Made by a program: the position numbers and the translations under genes. Source: Osedax fenrisi (lineage: Eukaryota; Annelida; Polychaeta; Sabellida; Siboglinidae). From it: a stretch of 64,000 bases of DNA. Shown here one piece after another: positions 10,647 to 24,337 of this stretch (the first letter of the stretch is position 1; each line of letters starts with the position of its first letter). The DNA is taken from NCBI GenBank assembly GCA_964019155.1, contig OZ025245.1, forward strand, positions 15,726,019-15,790,018. Direction: 5' to 3'. The notes below the pieces were generated by a model, which worked only from the letters and a program-made list of their open reading frames with translations, searched no databases and was not told the DNA's origin.

Positions 10647-13600
10647 TTAATTATCTAAACGTTGATGTTATTTATTACTCGTTAATCGCATTACTTAATT
10701 GTTATTCTATTTATAGCTCTATACAACATCTATGTTGTTATTACTGCGCTTTATAATGATGACTAGAATTATCTTATGTGAGCCTAGAATATCTAGAATT
10801 TAGATTTTATTCAATGCATTATTAACCAAAGATAACATATGATTTCTATTATTTTTAGAATTTTATTATTAAAAGTCTTAGAATCTTATATACTCGGTTT
10901 CTAAATAGAGAGATTTTTATTAACGATAACAGTTCACATTCCCTAAATATATATTATGTTTTCTATTAAAATAAACAAAATAATGACTCGTAGAATGTTG
11001 TGTTTAATATGATCACCCGCGGGTATCTAAATACCTAACCAAACTTATCATTACTCTTTTGTCAAGTTAATAGAACGTATCGGTGAATAATGTATTGCAG
11101 TACCGAACACGCATCCGTAACAGTACCGTAGCTAACGCGACAGTGATTCTGATTATGTGTAATACGCCTTCGTTAACTCGTACGCCCAAATACAGCCACG
11201 CCCCACGAGCCGATGAAACATTTCACCTCGACTGTAACCGAGCTATGTAATGCGTTTAGGAAATAGTGATACAATGATTCTAAATAGTTATAATACGACG
11301 ACGTATTATATCGGGCATTGTTTGCTGTCTATCTAAGGAGATACGCTTCACCTGAAAAAATCAGTCGAAATACAATTTTTTTGTTTGTTTTGATAAATGT
11401 AACGAATTATATATTAAGTGTAATACCATATTTTATTAGTATGTATTCGGTATTCATTGATATCGTATAGAAAACCTCTATTGCGGGTTGTTTGAATATA
11501 ATCATAGCGTTGATTATTTCAATAATAATCATTATAGCAGTATTTGTTGTTGATATGTAAATGGTTTGTTATAATTAATAGAATATATTGAAACTTCTAT
11601 TTTATTTATAAAATGTTTTAATAAATGATATAATAATATTTATTAGAAAAATTAAAATTTTTGTTTCTGTTAAATTATTGGTTTAAAATCATGGGGTTAA
11701 ATTATAATGATATCTATATAATATTTTCTTCTAAAGGGCTTCAAAATATTATGACTATTTGTTGGTGTTATTGCCCATTTATATTCGTTATTAATATTTA
11801 ATTGTATTAACAACATTACACATACTGTAAGGATACAATATATTATATTGTCTACTATATATTAATTTTGTACACACATTAATTATAATTCATGAAACTA
11901 TCGGATATTTATACAATCATAAGCAGCTTTTCTTTAGTTGCATACTTGAGTACAAGTTGTTAACGCTGCTTCATAATACAAAGTTTATATACTGTATATA
12001 CTATATACCTATAATGTATATTAATATATGTGCATATACTAGTATATACAATACACACTGCTTAACCATTATAATAATAACATTCTCATATAGCCATTAC
12101 ACAACTAATATATAATAGTGTAATAAATAGTTGTAAACATAAGTGTCACGTTCACTCTCATTTCATTACATTCTGTTATCACAAGCACTGCATTCTGTAG
12201 AGGTGTTCTATTACGATATCACCGCGAATGTGAAGCTATTGTTTAGTGCAAAGATAACAATGGGGGGACTGTTCTCCGAGTGTTAACGGGCTAGAAACAA
12301 TGGGATACAGCGTATAGAGCTGTGCACTGCATATTACTATGTTACCATGTTAAATTTGACCGGGAACGTGTTGAAACAAATAAAAACAATATTTTTGGTA
12401 TTCACAAAACCCTATATATATTTACACCATACGGCAGTAGAACCGACATTTTTAAAACCGCTCTTAATATGCGCAGCAACTTTATACGCGATTAATATAA
12501 TTCAGTACCAGTAAGTCTGTGATTGGACGGTTAATGTATCGGTCGATGTAACGCGGACAGTTGGGTAGTATACTTGAGTATCTATATTCGTATACATTTG
12601 TATATATTTATATAAATATGTTATAAGTTATATAACTTATAAGGTTATAAATTATAATGTAGGAAAGTAAAGTTTATTTCATAAACCGTAACCGATACAG
12701 TAAAAGAATACACCCTCACTGTTGTAATAATTATATAGATTTTGTTGTGGATATTAATGCTTTATTATATTGAATATATATTGAAAACTTCTATTTCATA
12801 TATAAGTAGGTTGTTGTATAAGTAGAGTCTCTATTCTCACACCTCACACCTTTCTACACACATCACACCCTAAGAAGCATATGTGTGTGTGATATTTGTA
12901 CTGTTTACCATGTATTATTGTAACTATATAAAGCATAGGCGTTAACTGTAGTACTCTAAATCAATGCCTCCAGCTTATGTATGATAGTAGTAAAGAGCTT
13001 TGTTAGTAACTAGTGTTTATCTCCTGAGGGTAAATAAACGAGCTCGGCATGATGATAATTAGTTCATGCTATATGCGCATATATAAAATAATAATTAATT
13101 CTGATTTATTTTTTTTTATTTCTATAATAAATCACCACCCCGAAATAAGATTTACTTTTATTTGTTGTCTTACATTGTTATATATATATGAATAGATATA
13201 TGTATATAAAGTTATAAACTATATATATTGATATGCACTATTGAAAATTATTATTATATTTTAATATGAAATATTACTAGAATTCAAATTTACTGAATTT
13301 ATCTAATAAAATAATAAATTAAGTCTACTTACTAATTAATAGCATCATTAAACGCGTTTAATGTTATCAAATCTTTAGTTTATATATAATATATTTAATA
13401 ACCAATGATTTAATATAAGGACACGTATAATATACATATATCCGTGATAACATAGCACATATTAATATCTATCATACGTCAGTAATGTAAAATCGTAATA
13501 TAATTTATAATATATTATATATATCTAATATCTCAATGATTATTGTTTTTAAAAATTTACGATTATAATTATTAATTGATTATAATCGAATCCAAATATT

Positions 13601-14565
13601 ATAAATTATCTGATATGTTATCTTAGTGTATGTGTTTGTATGTATATTTATGTGTGTATGTATATCTGTGTGTATATATATATATAGAAATGGATCCCTC
13701 AAGATGTCATACATTATGTACATGTTATAAATAATCGAGAGTCAAGGACAATACAGAACTGATAAGTAAAAATAGTGTTTCTTGTTTCGATTAAATATTA
13801 ATTCAATTCTTGATATATTCTAAACACAATAGAAAAAACAAGAATTATCTGGGATCGAAATCAGGAAATCTAAATTTACTGGCTTCAAGAAAATATACAT
13901 AGAATTAAAATAGCACCTTTTTTAAATTAACAAAACCTACAAATCCTTAATTATTAATTTTGTAATGCTGAATTCTAATATATAATTTAAATTGACATTT
14001 AGTATACCATAGCCCTGTCCCCCGAAGCTAAAACATAAAGGCGCATTTTCTTATTACTTACTTTGAATTCAATTATAGTAGTTTATATTTTCAACAAGTT
14101 TATGAAAAACTTTTTTATTTTATATTATATCAGTATTCACTTTTAATACATCGGGGACAATTAATACATATATTTTTCATAATGGTAATTACAATACTAA
14201 ACTATTTGAATTTAAAAATCTAAACTAAACTTAATGTAAGGATTCTACATCAGATTGTAGAGATATATTACTTATGGGGTGTAATATAGCTTAGACACAC
14301 CCACTACTATAAGCAGACACGCCCACTATATTATACTAAACAAGGCACTCTTTACTTAGCTATCAGACTTAACGCATTATAACTATTACTAAACTAACTG
14401 ACTACTTGCGGAACGGAGTCGACTCCCAGAAGATCTACTGACACACGAGGTTCTACATACATACCGTTAATATTACTTAGTTACTTAGTCCCGTGGCGAT
14501 GTTGTCGTAAGGGGGGAGCACATGATAATGACGGACATAACTTCATCCATTCTTCACGATCGTTA

Positions 14566-14706
14566 GGTGCGCTGGAACGATGGTGTGTACGTAGGGGGGA
14601 CTAACTAATCAAAATAAATGTTGTGGTAAAAGTGGGGGTGGGATCAATACATAGGAGTTCCTCCTAGATTTTAAAGTGTGGGGTGAACATATCCCCCCGT
14701 ACCCCC
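14566..14706 (+). mobile_element. GGGGCGCTG MITE, copy 1 (diverged)
   Basis: TA-flanked at both ends. Shares GCTGGAACGATGGTGTGTA, AATCAAAATAAATG, GTGGTAAAAGTGGGGG, CAATACATAGGAG and TAGATTTTAAAG with the other copies; its ends are mutated. Confidence 0.85.
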
Positions 14707-14984
14707 TAACGATCAGCAGTCTTATTTAGGCGTTCGAGTAAGGAAGATTTGATCAGTCCAAGATGTCATCTATCCAGCTTCTCTTTCTACTATAAACACT
14801 ATTATGTAGATGACACAAGGTTCTCCATGCTTATTATATTCTCTCCCATTTAAAGTATATATATAATAATATTTAATGTCAATTTAACTACATATTTTGT
14901 ATAGATTAATTCACGTTAAATAATATACTGTAATATCTTAGTTTTCACAAAGTAGCGATATTAAATGATATAATTATTTGAATT

Positions 14985-15227
14985 ATCTCGAAGCAGGCTG
15001 CTGCTTGTTATTATAAGAATGTCAGAGCTCAAGGTTGGTGGTACTATATATGCACTACTGCACATTATAAGATATTTTATAGTAACACAATATTTGATAT
15101 GCTCACTTAGGGATATAATGCAGCTAAAAAAAAGCAATATAAAACTAAACCAAAGAAATCACACGACCCGAAAATAAAAATTGAACTCTGATAATCTAAT
15201 AATAATAATCGACGACCTGCTTCGAGA
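14985..15227. mobile_element. TIR element B with shared core
   Basis: Termini ATCTCGAAGCAGG and CCTGCTTCGAGAT. Core at 15100-15190: GCTCACTTAGGGATATAATG, GCAGCTAAAA, AAACTAAACCAAA. Confidence 0.75.
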
Positions 15228-17047
15228 TTCATGATATATTTTATATTGTTCGGAGAGATTCAAGTGGGCATTACAATCGTATCAAATATTTCGTCTAAAA
15301 ATGTAGACATTGAGAAGTAAATACAATATTCATTAGTAATAGTCGTATATATTATTACCTATGATTATAATAATAAAATATAATATGAAATGGTATAGAA
15401 GTTTTCTACTCAATGTAAATATTAATTATATAATATGTCAGTTAATATTGAAATAAAGATATACGTTTTATATTAAATCTATTAATTAATCTATTATAAT
15501 CTATGATAATTTGGTATATTATTATTATTATTACCAGATTTAGGTAGAAACATTGCTGCTTGTTGGCAGTTACCTTTTTATATGAGTGTATGTTGGTAAA
15601 TATGTATACATTTATACCTCTAGGATGTGTAATATAGATGTATTAGAAATTATTGTTTCAGAAATAATGTTTTATAATTATTAATATTTTAATATAATTA
15701 TTTATTATTTATTCTATTTAGTAATTGTTAATAATTTGTTTAATATTGACTTTTAAATGATTTCTAAATCATAATCTAAAGAAATATATATTTGTTTGTT
15801 GTATATGTCAAGTATATATTATAATTAAATAATTAGTACTTAAATAAAAATTAGGATTTTATTTTATATAATATTAAAACTTTTTGTAAATTTATAAATA
15901 TATATATATAATTCGTCAACAAATTTAATATGACACAGCTATATGTTTATCAACTTTCCTTGCAACTACAACTCGAAAGAAATAAGCAAACATTAAAATT
16001 AATAAATAACAATACGGGGGGACAATAACAGGCGATATGCAATATTAATTTAAAACCCTCTACGAGGAAAAAGTATATAATATTATAAATTTGAAAACGA
16101 CGGAAAAAATACAAAATTCTTCTAACAAATATTATTATTATACGCGCGAACACATATAAAGTGACTACTTCTTAATCACATGGCACAATGGTAGCGAGTG
16201 AATACCATTAGTTGTATAAGTAAAGACCTATCCGTAATAGGAATACCGGAGCTCTCGTGGGGATTGGTGATCTCGCGCTGATGATAATACACGTATATCC
16301 GTGGTAGCATTAACATAGCACATATTAACATGTATCATACGTCAGTAATGTAAAATTGTAATATAATTTACAATATATTACATACCTTAATCTCTGAATG
16401 ATTATTGTTTTTAAAAATTTACGATTAATAATAGAATCCAAATATTATAAATTAACAAATATCAAATCGTATTAATGAATGTAACCTTACCTTACCAAGT
16501 CGAGCTTGGTCGGCTTTGAAACAAATGTGTACGGAGTAGCGCCCGCACATTTTATTTAGCTACCGAAAGCGATGAATAGGTAAATGGTTATTCGTAAAGT
16601 TAAATAGTTATTCGTAGAGTAGAATTTACACGAAATCACCGCACCCCAAATGAAATCCCCGGTTACCCTATTGTAGGCGGATAAGAGGAGGTAGCTTGCG
16701 GAATAGTCACCGATAGTAGACGCAGTCAATATTGCAACGTAAGAATGGCGATGATTGTCTATATTATTAATTAAATCGGAGCTAAAATAAACTTAACAAA
16801 TAACGCGGATACAAAATAAGTTCCGTGAATAACAATACACCGAAGTAAGTGTTTAGGATACTTAGGATACGACTTGGGTGAAGGATTTTTGAAATAAATA
16901 TATTTTTTATAAAAAAATATTATTTTATAAAATCGGCGAATTAATATATTCTCTTTAAAATGACATATAAAGCTTAACATAACTATATCGTGCTAAATGA
17001 GCATACAAATCATTAATAATTGTACGAATACTTAATGGTTAATGGCG

Positions 17048-17143
17048 CTAGAGTTTAGAAGTTTGAGGTTCTACGTTGTAGGCTTGTGCAGTCAGGGTTC
17101 CGCCTGCTTTGTTGCGTAGGGGCTCCATGGATTGCTTTTCATT
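17048..17143 (-). CDS. SLC5A-like: SLC5 exon 18 (stop codon)
   Basis: 96 nt, phase 0, residues 574-604: NEKQSMEPLRNKAGG then TAQAYNVEPQTSKL and TAG. The NQAY-like AQAY segment and Leu C-terminus resemble tails of SLC5A5/6/8. Acceptor AGAACAG. No close AATAAA was seen; TTTATT at 16550 on the plus strand is a distant candidate. Confidence 0.75.
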   Translation of the reverse strand, partial: NEKQSMEPLRNKAGGTLTAQAYNVEPQTSKL

Positions 17144-20100
17144 CTGTTCTCGAGGCAATAATAGTTGATTAAGGCGCGAAGCGGATAGGTAAAGTTTATT
17201 AGGGAAGTTATATACAATATAAACGATTGATATAAAATGATACATACAAGAGGTAAAGTAATACAAGTAAATATATCGACTGATAATTTTTTGGTTTACC
17301 ATTTATATAGGCCATGGTAGAAGTAGTTAGAATGTCAAAGATAGAGCAAGACAACGAAATTAGTGAATACGAGAAATAAAGTAATATAGCATTTCACCAA
17401 AATATCGTATCCGATTTTTACTTCGATTTTTATAGCTATATATCGGCCGCTTTAAAATGTTTTTTTTACATTATTATAGTTTGTTTCCGTTTACTTGACC
17501 GTTAATTAGTAAATGTTCAAAAGCTATAAGCGGAGTAATATCGGGGCCAATATCTAATGTGAACGGGGCTTAATAAAAGATATACATATAGGGGCATGAT
17601 TGAAGTTATGGGACTAGAAGTTATAGGGCTTTAAGTTATGGGGCTGGAAGATATGGGGCTATAAGTTATGGGGCTTTAAGTTTAGGGCTACAAGTTATGG
17701 AGCTATAAGTTATGGGGTAGAATTTTTAGGGCTAGAAGTTACGAGTCACAATACTATAGCAATAGTAACGTGAGTTAATGCATATATAATCTACGACAAT
17801 GTTTACATGTTCGATGAGGCACATTCTCTAGTTTGTGTACATAAATATATACTTTTTCAATGTTTTATATTACTTTTTATACGAATTATTAAATACGCCC
17901 GATATTTCAAATAGAATATAATCATTCGATGGTGAGATTAATGTTAATGTCAGTATTAGGGCGTACAAGTTACGAGTTATGGGGCTACAAGTTATGGATT
18001 ATGGGGGCTACAAGTTATGGATTATGGGGCTACAGTAACCTGATGACTCGCCGCTTCCCGTTCATACTTATCATCGTTCCACGAGAAGCCCCTTCGGAAG
18101 TTAATGAACAGCTCATCGGGTAGAACCTTATCGTCCGCAGTCTTCCATTCTGTTGATGATACGAACCGTATGTTATGTTATATGTTAGGGGCGACATGCT
18201 ATATTTCGGAGGAACAAGTATATTGATAATACGATAAACTAGATAACTAAATAGAAGATTAAAAAATTCTTTTAATATAATTAATATAAGTATTATATAT
18301 ATATATATATATAAACTGCCTGTGTGGCTCAGTGGCTAAGGCGTCAGACACACAAGCAGTAGGACACGGGTTCGACCCTCGTCCGGACCATTAATTAATT
18401 TTATAAAATGGATCTTAAAATATTATTTAGAAGTGATCTTATATAATTGTGTATAAATAAATGATCGGCTCTCGTTAAAACCATGGATGCCTTAACATGA
18501 GAGCGGCTTCGAAGGGACATTAGAGCCATATATGGTTATAAGTGAAAACTTCATCTAAGTTCCTGGATGGGATGAAAGGACTCCACCAAATAAAAATAAC
18601 AATAACAATAACAATATATATATTTATATATAGATATATGCTATAATTGATTGATATACAGGTACATCGGAAACCATCGATTGTAAATATATAAATTGTA
18701 TTATGTAGATGATGATAGACTGATCTAAACGCCCGTACGTTGTAATAGAAAGTTTAAACTAGATATATTCCCAAACATATACATTATCGTAACGTAACAC
18801 GAACGAAGCGATATGCTATTATCACTACTTCCGTATCGCGATGTAGCAGCGTGATTCACATAGATTGCGTATGATTCTAACTACGCTTAATATGCGACGC
18901 ACATACAATTTTAAATGTTTATCATATATATATATATAGTTCTAAATGTAATATACAAAAATAAACAAATATTAGGTTATTATTTTAAGTATTTCTAGAG
19001 TTACGGTGCTTTTAGTGAATCGTACATCTCCTATGTTCGCCATGTAAACACTGATAACTGGTGGCTCCCCTTAATGTTAACTAGGTGTGATGACCGTGTT
19101 GTTGTTGTTAAAGTATTTATTTAAACACATCATACCTATTTAACATGAAACTTATTAACTTCAAATATATATGGACGGCCGATTGCTTTATGAGAGCGGT
19201 TCGCACGGCCGAAAACCGAAAAATGTAACGTATCATTAATAATGATAATTCTATAATGCGTATCTGACGATATATATATCGCATATAGATCACAAATAGC
19301 GAATGTATATAATGCGCAGGATAATATTACGATGCGTGTGCGATGGAGGGTGACCACTGATCGCGGGTTTACAACGCTACGACGGCGATAATGACGTGAT
19401 TTAAATGTTCGTATACAGATATATTGTAATATTGTTTTAATTTTGTATAAAAAAATATATATTTAGAATATGTTTATTTATATTTACAATGAACTGAATA
19501 TATCATGGATACATTAAATTGTGTATATATATACAATTTTTAAATGCAATCAATCACTCTAATCAATTACCTAATATTCTATAGTAAAATATTATAATTG
19601 TAATAGAAACAGTATTGCTTTAAATAGGAAATATGTCATTGCTTTATTTTACATTAGTTAGGGTGCAACAAATTTTCAATACACAGATTATAGAATGAAA
19701 TATTTTATATTAATGCTAATCATAAATCCTAATATTATTTAATGATGGGCACCGATCTTTTTTTCCTGGATCGGAGATCCCGATCCCGATCCTCTAATTA
19801 TTCTCTTATGAGATCCTCTTCCCTATCACGATCCTCCATTCGTTACCCGATCCTCTCTTTTTTACCCGATCCTGCCCATCACCGATTATAAGTATACCAA
19901 TAGCTATATTATATACATACGATTTAGAAGGTTGTGACCATAGAGCTAGAGAGAGAAATAGAGTGGTAAAGACATGCGGAAAGCGTCACTCTAAATCGGT
20001 CACCGCGCGAAATGGCGGATTTGTTATTTCCGCATCGGCTTACGCTGCCAGGCATTGAGTGCATTACCACCACTCTATTACCTCTCTCTAGCTGTACGGT

Positions 20101-23100
20101 CGCGACACTAACTTATAAAGGTGGACACTGCGAGACCGATGATTATAGTCACCAAGGCCCCTAACGGAAGGTACCACAGGTAGGAGATCACGAACCAATT
20201 GTTTAAACCGGTTCTGAAAGTGGAGACTACGATTAGACGTGGATTTATACCCCGATTTAAATATATATGTCGATTATAGAATTGCATACAAATAAACAGG
20301 TTTATGTTCAATGCGAGGATTTAAATAATCAATTGTATACAATATCAACTGAGTTGTCTGAGGCGTCAGACGCGCGAGCAGTAGGATGAAGGATCAAGCC
20401 TCGTCAGGACCATTAAAATAGGTCTTAAAATAATATTTAGAAGTGATCTTATATAATTGTGTATAAATAAATGATCGGCTCTCGTTAAAACCACGGATGC
20501 CTTAACACGAGAGCGGCTTCGAAGGGACATTAGAGCCATATATGGTTATAAGTGAAAACTTCTTCTAATTTCTGGATGTGATGAAAGGACTCCACCAAAA
20601 TAAAGTAACATTAACAATATTTAAAATATGTAAATAAATTGCTTGGTATAACATAAACTAAACATAGGCAGTCGTAACAAATTGTAAATAGCAACGAAAT
20701 AAACAATCGCGAATATTTATAATATCAAATCTTAATTTAGATACACAGTTTAATCAATATAATTAAAATAGTGCGCAGTTTATTTATATACTCGGGAGTT
20801 GTATGCAGTGTGTCTTTTAACCGTATATAATTGCTAATAAACTAAATCAATGAATATATATATATATAATCTACGACAATGTTTCAAGCTTGTAAAGACG
20901 CCTACTGTGGTGTATACGTACACAAATATATGTTTATACGCGCGACGGTAAAGCGGATATAATATTTATTCTATTTTAAAACACGGGGAACGTGTTTCTG
21001 TTTTAAAACAATGATTATTAAGATCAAAGAAATAATGCGGCTGAAAACGCTCGACGTCTACTCGTTCAATTGTAGTCGCTTTGCACTAATTCCGTTGATA
21101 CCATTACGATATTTAATATCTATATTTGTGTATTTAGATTATTGCTTTTTTATAGTTTGTGCGTAAATAATTGATTTTTTATAAATTTAAAATCCTATTT
21201 CTCTCTCTACGTTGAACTGATTCAGTGATATGTCACAAGAAAGTAGATCTCTTGCGATGTGCAGTCGAAAGGTAGGCTAATACTATGTACTGTAAACAGA
21301 AAATAGTCATATTATTTTGAAGCCCTTTAGAAGAAAATATTATATAAATATTAGTATAATTCCACGGAAAAAAAAATTTATTAAAATTCTTCTAATAAAT
21401 ATTATTATTATTATTATACTACATCGGAATGAAGTTAAATTAATGACGATAATAATTGTGATTATAGAAATACGATTTCGTTAAACACGCATAACTTATA
21501 AATTCCACTACTTCGCTATCGTCCTATCAAATAATTAAAATACGTTATTATAAGAAATAGTATATTTTCGCTAATATAATTAACGTATACTTTATAATTA
21601 TCATTAATATAGCATTTCATAATTATATTTCATCGGATAAATCTGTAACTCTTAGGCTGCGGTGTTAACGAGCATGCAGAGATCTCGGATCATCCGATCA
21701 GCCATTATTATATTAACGATAACAATGGTTGATAGGGAGCGGCGAGACCCGCATCTTTACAAACCGCGGCTATAATCAACGACTAAGGAATGCTGTAGGA
21801 AGCGAGCATTCCTACACGATGATTAGCAATGTATGTTTGTTAATATTAAAGTCGCGTCGTGTTCTATGATTACTGTTACGATATATATAATTTGACGGAA
21901 AGACGCAACCCGCGCGAAACATCCTATAAGGGTGAGAGCGGAGGTGGGGCGAGAGAGCGGAGGTGGGGCGAGAGGGCGGAGGTGGGGTGAGAGGGCGGAG
22001 GTGGGGCAAGAGTGTGGAGGTGTGGCAAGAGGGTGGAGATGGGGCGAGAGGGCGGAGGTGGGGCGAGAGGGCGGAGGTGGGGCGATGGTGGAGGTGGGGC
22101 GAGAAGGCGGAGGTGGGGCGAGAGGGAGGGCGGAGGTGGGGCGAGAGGGCGGCGGTGGGGCGAGAGGGTGGAGGTGGGGCGCGAGGGCGGAGGTGGGGCG
22201 ATAGGGCGGAGGTGGGGCGCGAGGGCGGAGGTGGGGCGATAGGGCGGAGGTGGGGCGCGAGGGCGGAGGTGGGGCAAGAGGGCGGAGGTGGGGCGCGAGG
22301 GCAGAGGTGGGGCAAGAGGGCGGAGGTGGGGCGCGAGGGCAGAGGTGGGGCAAGAGGGCGGAGGTGGGGCGAGGGCGGCGGGCAAGTCTGGTTTTAATAA
22401 ATTACTACACACATCTGTACATGAACATATCGGAGGTATCGACCAAATAAAGCCTAGGCTTTCACCGATCCTCCATAGACGTATGATATACATAGTATGT
22501 CGTATGTCTATAAACTGATTTCATTCATTCATTACATGCTTTAGCATTAATAATGAAGCGAATGTTTCGCCGAATACGATACAAGCGCATGTACACGAAT
22601 GAAACCAACGCCTGGGGTAGGGCTGACGAGGTGGGGGTGATCAGCGTCTGGTTAACGGGGCAGCTGGCGGTGCTCGTAGTGGGGTAGGGCGACGAGAAAC
22701 CCCGGTAGCTGAGCGATCCGATCGTCGTGAAGATCACTATGGAGAAACCGCATATACTGCCTATCATAGCTCCCTGGCAGGTGTGTGGGTAGGTGTAATG
22801 TATGTAGTAGAGGTGTATCATAGCTACCTGATAGATGTAGTGTGTGTGTGTGTATGTAGTGTATAGAATAGTTCTATGTCGAGTGGTATGTGTGTAGTAG
22901 TTGTGTAGTAATGTATTATATATAGTGGATCAGGTAGCAGTGTATATACTGCCTATCATAGCTGCCTGGCAGGTGTGTAGTGTATCATGTAGTGTGTATG
23001 TGTATTAGTTTATAGTATAGTTCTATGTCGAGTGGTATGTGTCATGTAATGTGTGTGTAGTAGTGTATCAGGTAGTGGATAAGGTAGCAGTGCATAGACT

Positions 23101-23796
23101 GCCTATCATAGCTGCCTGGTAGGTGTGTAGTGTATCAGTGTATTAGTTTATAGCATAGCTCCCTGTCAGGTGTGTGCGTGTGTGTAGTACGGGAATGGTA
23201 TGTACTACAGACGATATGGTATATCATAGCTCTATGGCTGGTGGTAGTGTGTAATGTAGTGTGTGTAGTAGTGCATCATGTGGTATGTATAGTGTATGTA
23301 GTAGTGCATAACTATCTATCATAGCTCTATGTCGAGTGGTAGTAGGTGTAGTAGTGTGTGTAGTGTATTTAGTAGTGTATATTATAAATCCCTGGTAGAT
23401 GATATATAGTAGGGTATCATAAATTATGTAGTGTATGTGGCTTGTATATAATACTGGATAATATTTATTCTAAATTGTTAATTGCTAAAATTAATATTTA
23501 GATAATTTTAAATAATAATTTAGTAATAATTGGTGAGAGTGATCAATATTTAATAGTAAGGATATTAGTAATGATGTCATTATATGGGTCGACATTCAAC
23601 CAGCATATGTGTACAAGGGTTTAGTATTAAATATATTAATATGTGTTATTATATATGTTTCTTTAAGGGGACGCACTATTAAATAGAATACTACTTGTGA
23701 AGGTAGGTCTAATTCTAAGTAGTCAACGATGATGGTATGTGTGATACATCTTTATTGATTAAGGGATAACTAGTAGTTACTAACTACATGTATTCC

Positions 23797-23838
<42 letters not shown>

Positions 23839-24303
23839 TACGTGACTGTTATTATATGATTCAAGTGGGTAATAGTATTATTTATATTTGCCACGGAAAC
23901 TCTACGGATTAGTTACAGGTGTAAGTTATATATTTATATGATAAATTGTATTTAAAATACATTTAATTAAATTAAATAAATATTTTATTACGGAATAGAT
24001 TAGAAGAGATACATATATATATATATATATGTGTATATATATATATATATTGATGGAGAGATACAAATATACATATATATATATATATATATATATTAGT
24101 AGTTTGTAGACCAGTTGGTTGCTTCACTTACTATGTATTCAGATTTCCTAAAGCACATAGCCATAATGAACACGCCAAAGATAGGACTGGCGATAGCTCC
24201 CATCAGCTGTGTGGCTACCTGTAGTGGTGTGTGTGTAGGTGTGTAGTGGTGTGTGTATGTATGTGTGTGTAGTGGCTACCTGTAGTGGTGTGTGTTGGTG
24301 TAG

Positions 24304-24337
<34 letters not shown>

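Larger units (their letters stand above)
10647..17047. other. Intergenic region between the two convergent genes
   Basis: Holds element B and one GGGGCGCTG MITE. Slightly GC-richer unique patches at 11010-11260 and 12180-12340 show no conserved coding motif. Nothing else recognised. Confidence 0.6.

Noticed and set aside
17048..17056. C-terminal SKL as a peroxisomal targeting signal of the SLC5 protein
   Set aside because: The protein is a multi-pass plasma-membrane transporter type; a PDZ ligand is the more likely meaning.
18316..18391. Genuine tRNA gene
   Set aside because: It has A and B boxes, but is followed by the same 220-bp body and tail in several other places, so it is a SINE head.
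21812..22493. Pro/Ser/Arg-rich and Gly/Arg-rich open frames in several frames of both strands
   Set aside because: The 19-bp G-rich minisatellite is open in all frames; none joins to flanking exons.
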